A DNA stretch of 20,754 bases from Sandaracinaceae bacterium (GTDB taxonomy: Bacteria; Myxococcota_A; Polyangia; Polyangiales; Sandaracinaceae): assembly GCA_020633195.1 (NCBI GenBank), contig JACKEC010000058.1, positions 1 to 20,754 on the forward strand, read 5' to 3'. This document shows positions 13,891 through 20,754 of this stretch, piece after piece (position 1 is the first letter of the stretch; each line of letters starts with the position of its first letter). The position numbers were made by a program, and so were the translations under genes. The notes under the pieces were generated by a model, which saw nothing but the letters and a program-made list of their open reading frames with translations, searched no databases and was not told the origin of the DNA.

Positions 13891-15924
13891 GTGCGCCGCG
13901 CGCTCATCGCTCTGGTCCTCGCGTCCCTCGCGACCGCGCCCTGCACCGCGCAGGACGACGGCGAGGGCGACGGCGACGACGACGAGCTCGGGGTCACCGC
14001 GGAGGTGCCGCGGCCGATGGCGAGCACCGGCGGCGAGGACCCGACCGCGAGCGCGACGGAGATCGACGCGACCGATCGGCCCACCGCGCTCGACACGCTC
14101 GCCGACGCGATCCTCGAGGCGCCGGGCGCGCGCGGGCTGCGCAGCGGCGCGTTCGGGAGCCCCACCACGCTGTCGCTTCGCGGGAGCGAGGCGGACCAGG
14201 TGGAGGTGCTGTTCGGCGACGTGCCGCTCACCACCGCCGACGGGAGCCCGTTCGATCTGTCGACGATCCCGCTCTGGGCGCTCGAGCGCGTGGAGGTCTA
14301 CCGGGGCGGCGCGCCGACGTGGCTCGCGCGGTCGGGGATCGGCGGCCTGCTCCGGCTCGTCCCGCGCGAGCCCGGCCGCGGCCCGACGCTGGGCGCGGCC
14401 GGCGGAGTGGGCTCCTACGGGCTCGGGCACGGGCGCCTGGTGCACTCGGGGTCGCAGGACGACGCCGCGTGGCTCGTCGCGGGGGGCGCCACCGCGACGC
14501 AAAGCGACTTTCCCTATCTAGCCGACGTGACGCTCCTCGACGGCGGCGGTGACGCGGTGGAGCGGCGCCGCGAGAACGCCTGGGTGACGCAGGGCGCGGG
14601 CCTCGCCCACGGGACGCTGCGCGTCGGCGACGGGGTCCTCAGCGCGCTGCTCTACGGGCGCGGCCGCGACGGCGGGGTGCCCGGGCGCGCGGTGCAGCCG
14701 ACCACCCGGACCCGCCGCACCGAGGGCGAGGGGATCGTCGGGCTCGCGTGGCGCGTCACGGATCGCGGCCGGCGCGAGGACCTCGCGGACTGGCGGCTCT
14801 CGACGAGCGCGTCGGTCGGCGTCCGGCGGCGCCGGTTCTCCGATCCGCTCGCCGAGGTCGGGCTCGTGCCGACGGACGCCGACGACCTCGCGGTGCGCTC
14901 GACGGCGCGCGTCGCCGCGACCGGTCGCGCGCTCGAGTGGCTCGAGCTGACCGGCGTCGCGCTCTGGACCCACGAGGAGCTGCTGCCGTCGGACGCGCTC
15001 GCGCCCGTCCCCAACGCGGCGAGCGCGCGCGACGAAGGGAACGCGGCGATCGAGGGCCGCTTCTTCGGCCGCGTCGAGGGCCTCCGGTTCGAGCTGCGGC
15101 CGTCCGCCCGCCTCGCGCTGGTGAGCGCGCGGCTCAACGACCTGCGCCCCGATCACCTCGGCGACCCCTCGACCGACGCGTTCACGCCGGCGCCCACGTT
15201 CCGGCTCGGCGCGGCGCTCGAGCCGGTCGTCGGCCTGACGATCGCGGCGAGCGCGACCTCGGCGACCCGCGTGCCCAACCAGGTCGAGCTGTTCGGGGAC
15301 CGCGGGTTCCTGGTGGGCGTCGCGTCGCTCGCGCCGGAGCGCGCGGAGACCTTCGATCTCGGCGTGGCCCTGGCCGGGCGCGAAGGCGTGCTCCGCGGGC
15401 GCGCCGAGCTGCGCGGCTTCCTCACCCTGGCCACCGACCTGATCCGCTATCGCCGCAACACCCTCTACCAGGCGGTCCCCGAGAACGTCGCGAGCGCCAC
15501 CCTCGCGGGCGCCGAGCTCGGCCTGCGCGGCGAGCTCACGCGGCACGTCCGCCTCGTCACCGCGTGGACCCTGCTGGGCACGTGGACCGAGCACGCGGGG
15601 CGCGAGCGCCAGCTCCCGCTGCGGCCGTGGCTCAACGGCTACGTCCGCCCCGAGGTGCGCGCGTTCGGGGTCGGACCGCTCGACGTCCTCGGCGCGTTCG
15701 TCGACGTCGTCCACGTCTCCGAGACGTTCTGGGACCCCGCGAACACCTCCGCGATCGCGTCGCGCACGCGCGTGGGGATCGGCGTCACCGTGGAGGTCTG
15801 GGACGGCCGGCTGCGCCTCGACGCCACCGTCCGGGACGTGTTCGACCAGCGCGGCTTCGACCTCCTCGGCTTCCCCCTCCCCGGCCGCTCCCTCGCCGTC
15901 GACCTCGCCCTGCGCACCGAGTAA
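13891..15924 (+). CDS. TonB-dependent outer-membrane receptor
   Basis: The GTG at 13891 gives a normal signal peptide (RRALIALVLASLATAPCTAQ) and 677 residues. An upstream GTG at 13813 would add 26 mostly Arg-rich residues and leave only 25 bases to the divergent gene, so it is less likely. A possible TonB box, ELGVTAEV, is at 32-39. The plug domain at about 62-160 includes TLSLRGSEADQVEVLFGDVPL, IPLWALERVEVYRGGAP and SGIGGLLRLVPRE. The rest alternates as a beta-barrel and ends with FPLPGRSLAVDLALRTE, a typical last-strand region. Such receptors import siderophores, cobalamin or other large nutrients. The barrel resembles the BtuB/CirA style but the substrate is unknown, and no riboswitch lies upstream. 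No TonB, ExbB or ExbD gene is present nearby. Confidence 0.92.
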   Translation: MRRALIALVLASLATAPCTAQDDGEGDGDDDELGVTAEVPRPMASTGGEDPTASATEIDATDRPTALDTLADAILEAPGARGLRSGAFGSPTTLSLRGSEADQVEVLFGDVPLTTADGSPFDLSTIPLWALERVEVYRGGAPTWLARSGIGGLLRLVPREPGRGPTLGAAGGVGSYGLGHGRLVHSGSQDDAAWLVAGGATATQSDFPYLADVTLLDGGGDAVERRRENAWVTQGAGLAHGTLRVGDGVLSALLYGRGRDGGVPGRAVQPTTRTRRTEGEGIVGLAWRVTDRGRREDLADWRLSTSASVGVRRRRFSDPLAEVGLVPTDADDLAVRSTARVAATGRALEWLELTGVALWTHEELLPSDALAPVPNAASARDEGNAAIEGRFFGRVEGLRFELRPSARLALVSARLNDLRPDHLGDPSTDAFTPAPTFRLGAALEPVVGLTIAASATSATRVPNQVELFGDRGFLVGVASLAPERAETFDLGVALAGREGVLRGRAELRGFLTLATDLIRYRRNTLYQAVPENVASATLAGAELGLRGELTRHVRLVTAWTLLGTWTEHAGRERQLPLRPWLNGYVRPEVRAFGVGPLDVLGAFVDVVHVSETFWDPANTSAIASRTRVGIGVTVEVWDGRLRLDATVRDVFDQRGFDLLGFPLPGRSLAVDLALRTE

Positions 15925-16000
15925 CGGGAAGGGCGGGCGCCGGGTTCTTTGTTGAAACTTTGCAAGGAGCGTCCGACGTACGCAGAAATAGGGAGCACCG

Positions 16001-18055
16001 ATGGCTTCGAACACGACCCGCGCCGCTGGCCTCACGCTCGTCCTCTTCGCGAGCGCGTGCGCGGGGTCTTCCTCGCCGACGCGCATCGGGGCGACCCACG
16101 AGGACGGGGTCGACGACGAGACGATGGCCGACGCGTCCGGGGCCCCGACGAGCGACGCGAGCCCGCGGCGCGGCGCGGCGGCCGACCCGCCCGGCGACAT
16201 CCCCTTCTGGTCCGACGGGACCGCCGGCGTCCCGGTGACGGAAGCGAGCGCGGCGCGGCGCGGGCTCACCCTGCTCGACCTCGGCGAGGGATGGACGCCG
16301 ACGATCTTCACCGAGGACCCGGAGCTCGGGCCCCGCGGCCACCAGCCCTACCGGCGGCACTTCGTGCGCTACGCGAACGAGGAGGAGCGCAGCCAGCGCG
16401 ACCCGACCGAGCGCTACCTCGAGCTCTACGGCATCTCGCCGAGCTTCGCGATCGTGCGCGCGCGCCTCGCCGACGAAGAGCGCCATCGCTGCCACGAGGC
16501 GGTGGACGACTCGGCGCTCGGCGCGCTCGACGACGCGCTGCGGCCGGGCGCGGACCCCGACGGTCAGCGGCGGCGCGTGGTCGCGGTGCGCGTGCTCCGG
16601 CGCCGGCTCGAGGGGATCGCCGCGCGGCGCCACCTCGCCTCGATCGACGACTTCGCGTCCAACCCCAGCTCGCGCGAGGGGCAGGAGCTCCGGCGCCTGC
16701 AGCGGATGGAGCCGGTCGTCCACGCCATCCAGGCCGTGCAAGCCCACTTGCGATGCGAGGGCACCCTCTCGTCCCGCTCGCGCGACGGCGTGCTCGACGC
16801 GTGGACGGGCCGCGCGCTCCGGATCTGGCAGTCGCGCCACATGATCATCAGCCTCGCGAGCCGCGTGGACGAGGCGACCCGCGCCTCGCTGATGATGGAC
16901 AGCCGCGAGCTCGACTTCATGACCCTGCTGCGCGCGCTGCGCGAGCGGGTGGTCGACGCGACGGGGATCATCGAGGACGGCTCCGCGAGCAACCAGTGGG
17001 GCACCGTGCTCGGCCGGCAGCTCCAGATCGACGACGAGTTCCGCGGCGTGGGGCACCTCCCGCCGCGGCCGAACGGGGCCCCCGACCTGGTCTCGCGCGA
17101 GACCGAGGCGGCCGCTCGAGCGCTCGGCTGGACCGACCCCGCGGCGGCGCTCGCGTGGCTGAACGAGCACGCCGCCGACCGCGCCGACCACCGCGTCGTC
17201 GCGCTCCCCCTGCCGCCGCCGCCCGCGTACCACTCGGCGCACATGGACCTGCACGTCGAGATCGACCGCGGCGACGTCTACTACGCGTTCCCGTACACGT
17301 CCGATGGTCGGCCGCGCGGGGTGACCGTGCGCAACCGGCCGGTGACCACGATCTTCGCGCGCTACGAGGGCCGCGACATCCCGCTCGTGCGGTGGAACAC
17401 GACGATCGGCGGCTGGCAGCCCGAGGTGAACCCCGAGGGCGGCGTCGGCCTCCGCTACAAGGAGTCGGACGTGGGCCCGCGCGTGTGGCGCGACCTCGTC
17501 GCCGGCCCCGCCTGGCTCCCGCCGCCGAACACGCCCGACGACGAGCTCCTGCAGCGCTCCGGCGGGCAGTGGCGCGTGAACCGGTCGATCACCGGCCCCG
17601 GCTACGACAGCGCGTACGGCCTCGCGATGGTCATCCACCACCAGGTGCGCGGCGAGGGCGAGGACGCCGAGTACATCGACAACGGCATCCGCAGCCACGG
17701 CTCGGTCAGCTACCGCTCGATCCTTCGCGGCAACAGCCACGGCTGCCACCGCCTCTTCAACCACCTCGCGGTCCGCATGGGGGGCTTCCTGCTTCACCAC
17801 CGCACCCACCGGATCAGCGGCCGCATCCCCGCGTCGCTGCGCCGCGAGCTGACCCCCGAGGGCTCGGACGAGACGCTCGTGCTCGAGCTCGACAACCGCG
17901 GCTTCCTCTTCGAGCTCGACCCGCCGGTCCCCGTCGAGGTCCTGGCGGGCAACATCCGCGGCGGCCAGCAGCGCCCCCTCGCCGGCTTCTTCCCGCTCCC
18001 CGAGGAGCTGCAGGCGGCGGCCCGCGCCGAGGCCGAGGCCGACCCCAACCCGTAG
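16001..18055 (+). CDS. L,D-transpeptidase-like (YkuD-type) lipoprotein
   Basis: AGGGAG five bases before the ATG sets the start. The 684-residue product has a lipobox ASAC (C20) and a long acidic/Ser-rich linker. Most of its length, about 70-480, is an Arg-rich alpha-helical region with no family I recognise. The C-terminal part carries the catalytic layout of L,D-transpeptidases: RSHGS (H566) and, 13 residues later, SHGCHRL (S579, C582 as nucleophile). Such enzymes make 3-3 cross-links in peptidoglycan or attach lipoproteins to it, in the periplasm. The His after the catalytic Cys replaces the usual Ile or Val, which is unusual. The protein is much longer than typical family members. It follows the TonB receptor by 76 bases with its own leader, which contains TTGAAA at 15952-15957 but no clear -10. 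Confidence 0.82.
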   Translation: MASNTTRAAGLTLVLFASACAGSSSPTRIGATHEDGVDDETMADASGAPTSDASPRRGAAADPPGDIPFWSDGTAGVPVTEASAARRGLTLLDLGEGWTPTIFTEDPELGPRGHQPYRRHFVRYANEEERSQRDPTERYLELYGISPSFAIVRARLADEERHRCHEAVDDSALGALDDALRPGADPDGQRRRVVAVRVLRRRLEGIAARRHLASIDDFASNPSSREGQELRRLQRMEPVVHAIQAVQAHLRCEGTLSSRSRDGVLDAWTGRALRIWQSRHMIISLASRVDEATRASLMMDSRELDFMTLLRALRERVVDATGIIEDGSASNQWGTVLGRQLQIDDEFRGVGHLPPRPNGAPDLVSRETEAAARALGWTDPAAALAWLNEHAADRADHRVVALPLPPPPAYHSAHMDLHVEIDRGDVYYAFPYTSDGRPRGVTVRNRPVTTIFARYEGRDIPLVRWNTTIGGWQPEVNPEGGVGLRYKESDVGPRVWRDLVAGPAWLPPPNTPDDELLQRSGGQWRVNRSITGPGYDSAYGLAMVIHHQVRGEGEDAEYIDNGIRSHGSVSYRSILRGNSHGCHRLFNHLAVRMGGFLLHHRTHRISGRIPASLRRELTPEGSDETLVLELDNRGFLFELDPPVPVEVLAGNIRGGQQRPLAGFFPLPEELQAAARAEAEADPNP

Positions 18056-18058
18056 CGC

Positions 18059-18082
18059 GGCGCCGCTCCGGGAAACGGCGCC
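18059..18082 (+). terminator. Possible hairpin terminator after the transpeptidase gene
   Basis: GGCGCCG (18059-18065) and CGGCGCC (18076-18082) form a 7-bp GC stem around a ten-base loop, four bases after the stop codon. There is no T-run, so it is a weak terminator call; most of this genome's stops would rely on Rho. Confidence 0.35.
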
Positions 18083-18160
18083 AGCCGGGAAACACAGTGC
18101 GTGGCGAGGTTCGAGCCTGCTAGACTCGGCCAGCCCGAGCGATCCCCGGCCAGCGCGGCG

Positions 18161-19501
18161 ATGAGTCACCCCAGCCAATCCGACGGACCGACGACCCTGG
18201 CGCGACTCGCGGAGATGTTCCGCGAGGCCCTCCTCGGGCTGGGCAAGACCGTGGACCCTTCCGTGCTCGAGAAGTGGGCCGTGGTCATCCACTCGAGCAT
18301 GAGCGGGCGCGGCCGCAGCTATCACACGGTCGAGCACGTGTTCACCGTCAACGTGGGCAACGACCCGATCGGATCGCTCGCGATCCTCTTCCACGACACG
18401 GTGTACTGCGAGGTCGACGGCGGCCTCCCGCGCACCCTGTGGCCGGTCCTCGGCGACGCCCTCCAGGTCGACGACGATCACGTCGAGCTCGGCGCGTTCG
18501 ATCCCGAGAAGGACGTCCTGCGCGCGCTCGTCGCCCGCATCTTCGGCTTCGAGCCGGGCCAGCGGGTCACCTTCCAGACGGGCCTGAACGAGCTCGCGTC
18601 GGCGCTCCTCGCGGTGCGCTCGCTGGAGTCGCACCTCGACCTGAGCACCCTCGCCGAGGTCGTGACGTGCATCGAGGCGACGATCCCGTTCCGGCCCCAG
18701 GAGGCCGAGGACCTGCTCGCCGCGCGCCTCGCGGAGGCCGACGAAGAGCACGGGCTCGGGCTCGGTGACGAGGGCGTCGAGCGCGCCGTGCGCCGCGCCG
18801 TCGAGGTCGCCAACCGGGACGTCGGCAACTTCGCTTACGAGGACCCCGCGGCCTTCCTCAGCCACACGTGGGAGATCCTCCCGGAGACGAACCCGACGCT
18901 CCGCATGCCCGCGTACACGCTCGGCGAGTACCGCAACGCGATGAGCAAGATGGCGGGGTTCCTGTCCACGCTCGAGGCGAGCCGCGTCTTCCGCGTCTTC
19001 CGCGGGACCCCGAGCGGCCCCGACCTCGACGCCCTGCACGAGCGGGCCACCACGAACCTCCGCCGCGGCTGCCGCTACCTTCGCCAGAAGGTGCTCGCGG
19101 CGCGCCTCCTCGAGAGCCTCGCCGGCCTGACCGGCGGCGACGCCCCCGTCTCGCTGTTCATGGGCGACCTCCCCTTCGAGGCCGAGAGCCAGCGCATCGA
19201 GGACCTCCTCGGCGAGCTCCCGACCTTCGGCGACGACGTCGACGACGCGGTGTTCCGGCTCCTCTCCGAGGGCCGCAAGAAGGACTCCGGCTTCGACCTT
19301 CGCCACTCGCCGCTCGCCGCGTTCCTCTACGCGCACCTCGGCGACGCGCGCTCCGATCTCGTCCTCGAGCAGCCCGACGGATGGCCCCTCCTCGAGGCGC
19401 TGCCGCGGCACGCGGTCGCGCGGGTCACGCGCGCCACCGCGCAGATCGCGACCACGCGCCGAGAGAAGCTCCTCGCGATCGCCGACCGCCTCGAGGTGTG
19501 A
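18161..19501 (+). CDS. HD-superfamily-like predicted hydrolase
   Basis: This protein has 446 residues from the ATG at 18161. A GTG at 18101 would add 20 unconvincing residues. Near the N-terminus, GRGRSYHTVEHVF (H55, H59) is followed by SLAILFHDTVYCEVDG (H78-D79). This is the H...HD metal-site pattern of the COG4339-like branch of HD proteins, which is of unknown substrate. The rest is largely alpha-helical with acidic stretches (FGDDVDDAV) and no signal peptide, so it is probably cytosolic. The region after about 200 contains HTWEILPETNPTLRMPAYTLGEYR but no motif I can name. It lies 105 bases after the transpeptidase-like gene and may be separate from it. HD proteins cleave phosphoester bonds; the substrate here cannot be predicted. 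Confidence 0.82.
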   Translation: MSHPSQSDGPTTLARLAEMFREALLGLGKTVDPSVLEKWAVVIHSSMSGRGRSYHTVEHVFTVNVGNDPIGSLAILFHDTVYCEVDGGLPRTLWPVLGDALQVDDDHVELGAFDPEKDVLRALVARIFGFEPGQRVTFQTGLNELASALLAVRSLESHLDLSTLAEVVTCIEATIPFRPQEAEDLLAARLAEADEEHGLGLGDEGVERAVRRAVEVANRDVGNFAYEDPAAFLSHTWEILPETNPTLRMPAYTLGEYRNAMSKMAGFLSTLEASRVFRVFRGTPSGPDLDALHERATTNLRRGCRYLRQKVLAARLLESLAGLTGGDAPVSLFMGDLPFEAESQRIEDLLGELPTFGDDVDDAVFRLLSEGRKKDSGFDLRHSPLAAFLYAHLGDARSDLVLEQPDGWPLLEALPRHAVARVTRATAQIATTRREKLLAIADRLEV

Positions 19502-19580
19502 GCCATCGGCTCTCCTGCTCGAGTCGGGTCGCCACGCTTCGCAGCGCGGCGGCGCGAGCGAAGCCGCTCAGGCGCAGGGA

Positions 19581-19721
19581 AATTTCGCGCAAAGGGCGCG
19601 AAGGGAGCCAAGGGGAAAGGGGGGGCGCGGTCGCGGGCCGGTCGTCGAAACGGCGACGGTCCAACATGCCACCGAGATCGAGAAAACCTCTTTGCCCCCT
19701 TCGCGCCCTTTGCGCGAAATT
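19581..19721. repeat. Dispersed inverted-repeat element, copy 2
   Basis: A perfect 25-bp inverted repeat pairs 19581-19605 with 19697-19721 (AATTTCGCGCAAAGGGCGCG then AAGGG). It extends imperfectly to 35 bases per arm (32 of 35 matching). The arms share the TTTC(A/G)CGC-AAG-CGC-AAGG pattern and total length with the copy at 5094-5241, showing one family. The interior of about 70 bases is unrelated to that of copy 1 by eye and carries no gene. It lies in the 335-base gap between the HD-like and CPBP genes, where I see nothing else. Confidence 0.88.
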
Positions 19722-19836
19722 CGAACAGCCGGGCACCGCGCAGCGGTGGTGCTGACGCGCGCGCGCGCCAGGCGGCGGAGGACGGCGTCAGGAGAGCCGA
19801 ATTTTCGATCCACCGGGGCCGCGTCGTCGCCATCCT

Positions 19837-20625
19837 ATGCGCGTGGACGGGTCATCGACGAAGCTCTACTTCGCGCTCGCGCTCTCGATCACCACGCTCG
19901 CGCTCCTGCCCGCCGTGCTCGCCGTGGCCGGGGTCCTCTCCGGGTCGGCCGACGACTACATGGCCGGAGCGCCGATCGCGATCTTCGGGCCGACGATCGC
20001 CGCCTGCGTCGCGAGCGCCCGCGAGGGCGGCCGGGCGGCGGTGCGGAAGCTCCTGTCCGGGCTCGGGGCGGGGCGCGTCGGGCCCCTCTGGTTCTTCGTC
20101 GCCCTCGGCCTCCCGACCCTCGCCTACCTCGTCGCGCGCGCGCTCTACGAGCTGCTGCCCGGAGACGACGGCGGCCCGTGGTTCTGGCCGCCGGGCGACG
20201 CGCAGCACGTGGTCGGGGCCGTGCTCGTGCCCATCGGCGAAGAGATCGGCTGGCGCGGCTACGCGCTCCCTCGCCTCATCGCGCGCTTCGGGCCCCTCCG
20301 AGCGAGCCTCCTCCTCGGCGGGCTGTGGGGCGTCTGGCACCTCCCGATGTTCATCGCCGTCGGCACCACCGACCCCGCCTACTACGCGCTGATGGTCCCC
20401 TACTTCCTGGCCGGCAGCGTGATGTTCACGTGGCTCTACCAGCGCACGAACGGCAGCCTGCTCCTCGCCGTGCTGCTCCACGTCGGCGCGCACCTCAGCA
20501 ACCCCGGCCAGTCGCCCGAGCTCACCCCGACGGCGATCTCGACGTTCGCCTACGTGGCGCTCGCGCTGGGCCTCGTCGCCTTCGACCGCCCCGCCTTCAG
20601 GCGAGCGCCGGAGTCGAGTGCGTGA
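19837..20625 (+). CDS. CPBP-family intramembrane metalloprotease
   Basis: This is a 262-residue integral membrane protein with about seven hydrophobic segments, starting at about 10-34 and ending at about 233-249. It carries the CPBP/CAAX-protease signature: EEIGWRGYALP (E135, E136, R140), then GLWGVWHLPMF (H168) and a third motif HVGAHLSN (H215). These residues bind the catalytic metal inside the membrane. Family members cleave prenylated peptides, bacteriocin leaders or anti-sigma factors, or protect against bacteriocins; the substrate here is unknown. The ATG at 19837 lacks a clear Shine-Dalgarno site. The gene stands alone after the inverted-repeat element. Confidence 0.94.
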   Translation: MRVDGSSTKLYFALALSITTLALLPAVLAVAGVLSGSADDYMAGAPIAIFGPTIAACVASAREGGRAAVRKLLSGLGAGRVGPLWFFVALGLPTLAYLVARALYELLPGDDGGPWFWPPGDAQHVVGAVLVPIGEEIGWRGYALPRLIARFGPLRASLLLGGLWGVWHLPMFIAVGTTDPAYYALMVPYFLAGSVMFTWLYQRTNGSLLLAVLLHVGAHLSNPGQSPELTPTAISTFAYVALALGLVAFDRPAFRRAPESSA

Positions 20626-20754
20626 CGCGATCGCATCCAGGCGATGCACCCAGCATTTGCGAAGGGCTCCTCGCGTCAATTGCAATTAACGGGCGCCCTC
20701 AAACGAAGACGTTGAACGAGATAATCCGGGAGTCATCGCACTTTCGCCTTGACC
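20626..20754. other. Intergenic DNA at right edge, locally less GC-rich
   Basis: No gene is visible in the last 129 bases. It contains GTCAATTGCAATTAACGGGC and GAACGAGATAATCCGGGAG, which are unusually AT-rich for this window. The GATAAT at 20720-20725 resembles a -10 element but lacks a good -35 at the right spacing. It may hold the promoter of a gene beyond the edge. Confidence 0.4.

Noticed and set aside
15948..15964. Possible sigma-54 promoter before the transpeptidase gene
   Set aside because: TTTGCA is present, but no GG pair lies at the required distance upstream.
15785..19411. Open minus-strand frame of more than 1,200 codons
   Set aside because: It is Arg/Ala/Val/Glu-rich and antisense to the receptor, transpeptidase and HD genes. 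It is a by-product of extreme GC bias at third codon positions.
20712..20725. Promoter TTGAAC / GATAAT near the right edge
   Set aside because: The two hexamers are only two bases apart, so they cannot be a -35/-10 pair.

Overview
The window is very GC-rich. Its genes are densely packed, with strong third-position G/C bias that produces long antisense shadow frames. It is full of secreted lipoproteins with Asp/Ala/Gly/Pro-rich linkers and Cys-rich Kazal-like modules, and it uses many GTG starts. This combination points to a predatory or saprophytic member of Myxococcota (a Polyangiales/Sandaracinaceae-like genome). That placement is inferred from style, not from a marker gene. No rRNA, tRNA, transposase, phage gene or CRISPR array was seen. 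The window reads as chromosomal.

Layout. 1-227: simple-sequence DNA built on a CTCGTG hexamer, then a perfect hairpin touching the first start codon. 228-2371: a TIGR00027/LCM-type methyltransferase converges with a lipoprotein that follows a small Cys-rich putative zinc-binding protein. 2444-5069: two plus-strand lipoproteins, a DUF4874/DUF4832-type protein and an amidohydrolase. 5094-5241: first copy of a dispersed inverted-repeat element. 5252-8924: a minus-strand operon of three lipoproteins led by a cobalamin (B12) riboswitch. 8984-10221: a small I9/propeptide-like lipoprotein converging on a GNAT-like protein. 10335-12888: an HD-GYP/LuxR-HTH regulator, a perfect dyad, and an NmrA-like NAD(P)-binding protein. 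12908-13787: a Cys-rich lipoprotein and a small unknown protein, transcribed leftward. 13891-18055: a TonB-dependent receptor and an L,D-transpeptidase-like lipoprotein. 18161-19501: an HD-like protein. 19581-19721: second copy of the inverted-repeat element. 19837-20625: a CPBP membrane protease.

Main point. The best candidate for an under-described system is the riboswitch-controlled operon at 5252-8924. The aptamer is complete, with the conserved core, a recognisable P2 and a 10-bp P1. It is followed by a good ribosome binding site and a lipoprotein of the LIC_13355-like 'cell surface protein' type. A translationally coupled beta-propeller-like lipoprotein comes next, then a lipoprotein with alternating Kazal-like and novel Cys-rich modules. 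The arrangement recalls the B12-capturing surface propeller BtuG of Bacteroides, but here no btuB is in the operon. A TonB-dependent receptor of unknown substrate lies about 5 kb away without its own visible riboswitch. At least nine of the roughly 18 genes have a lipobox, so the region is mostly cell-envelope equipment.
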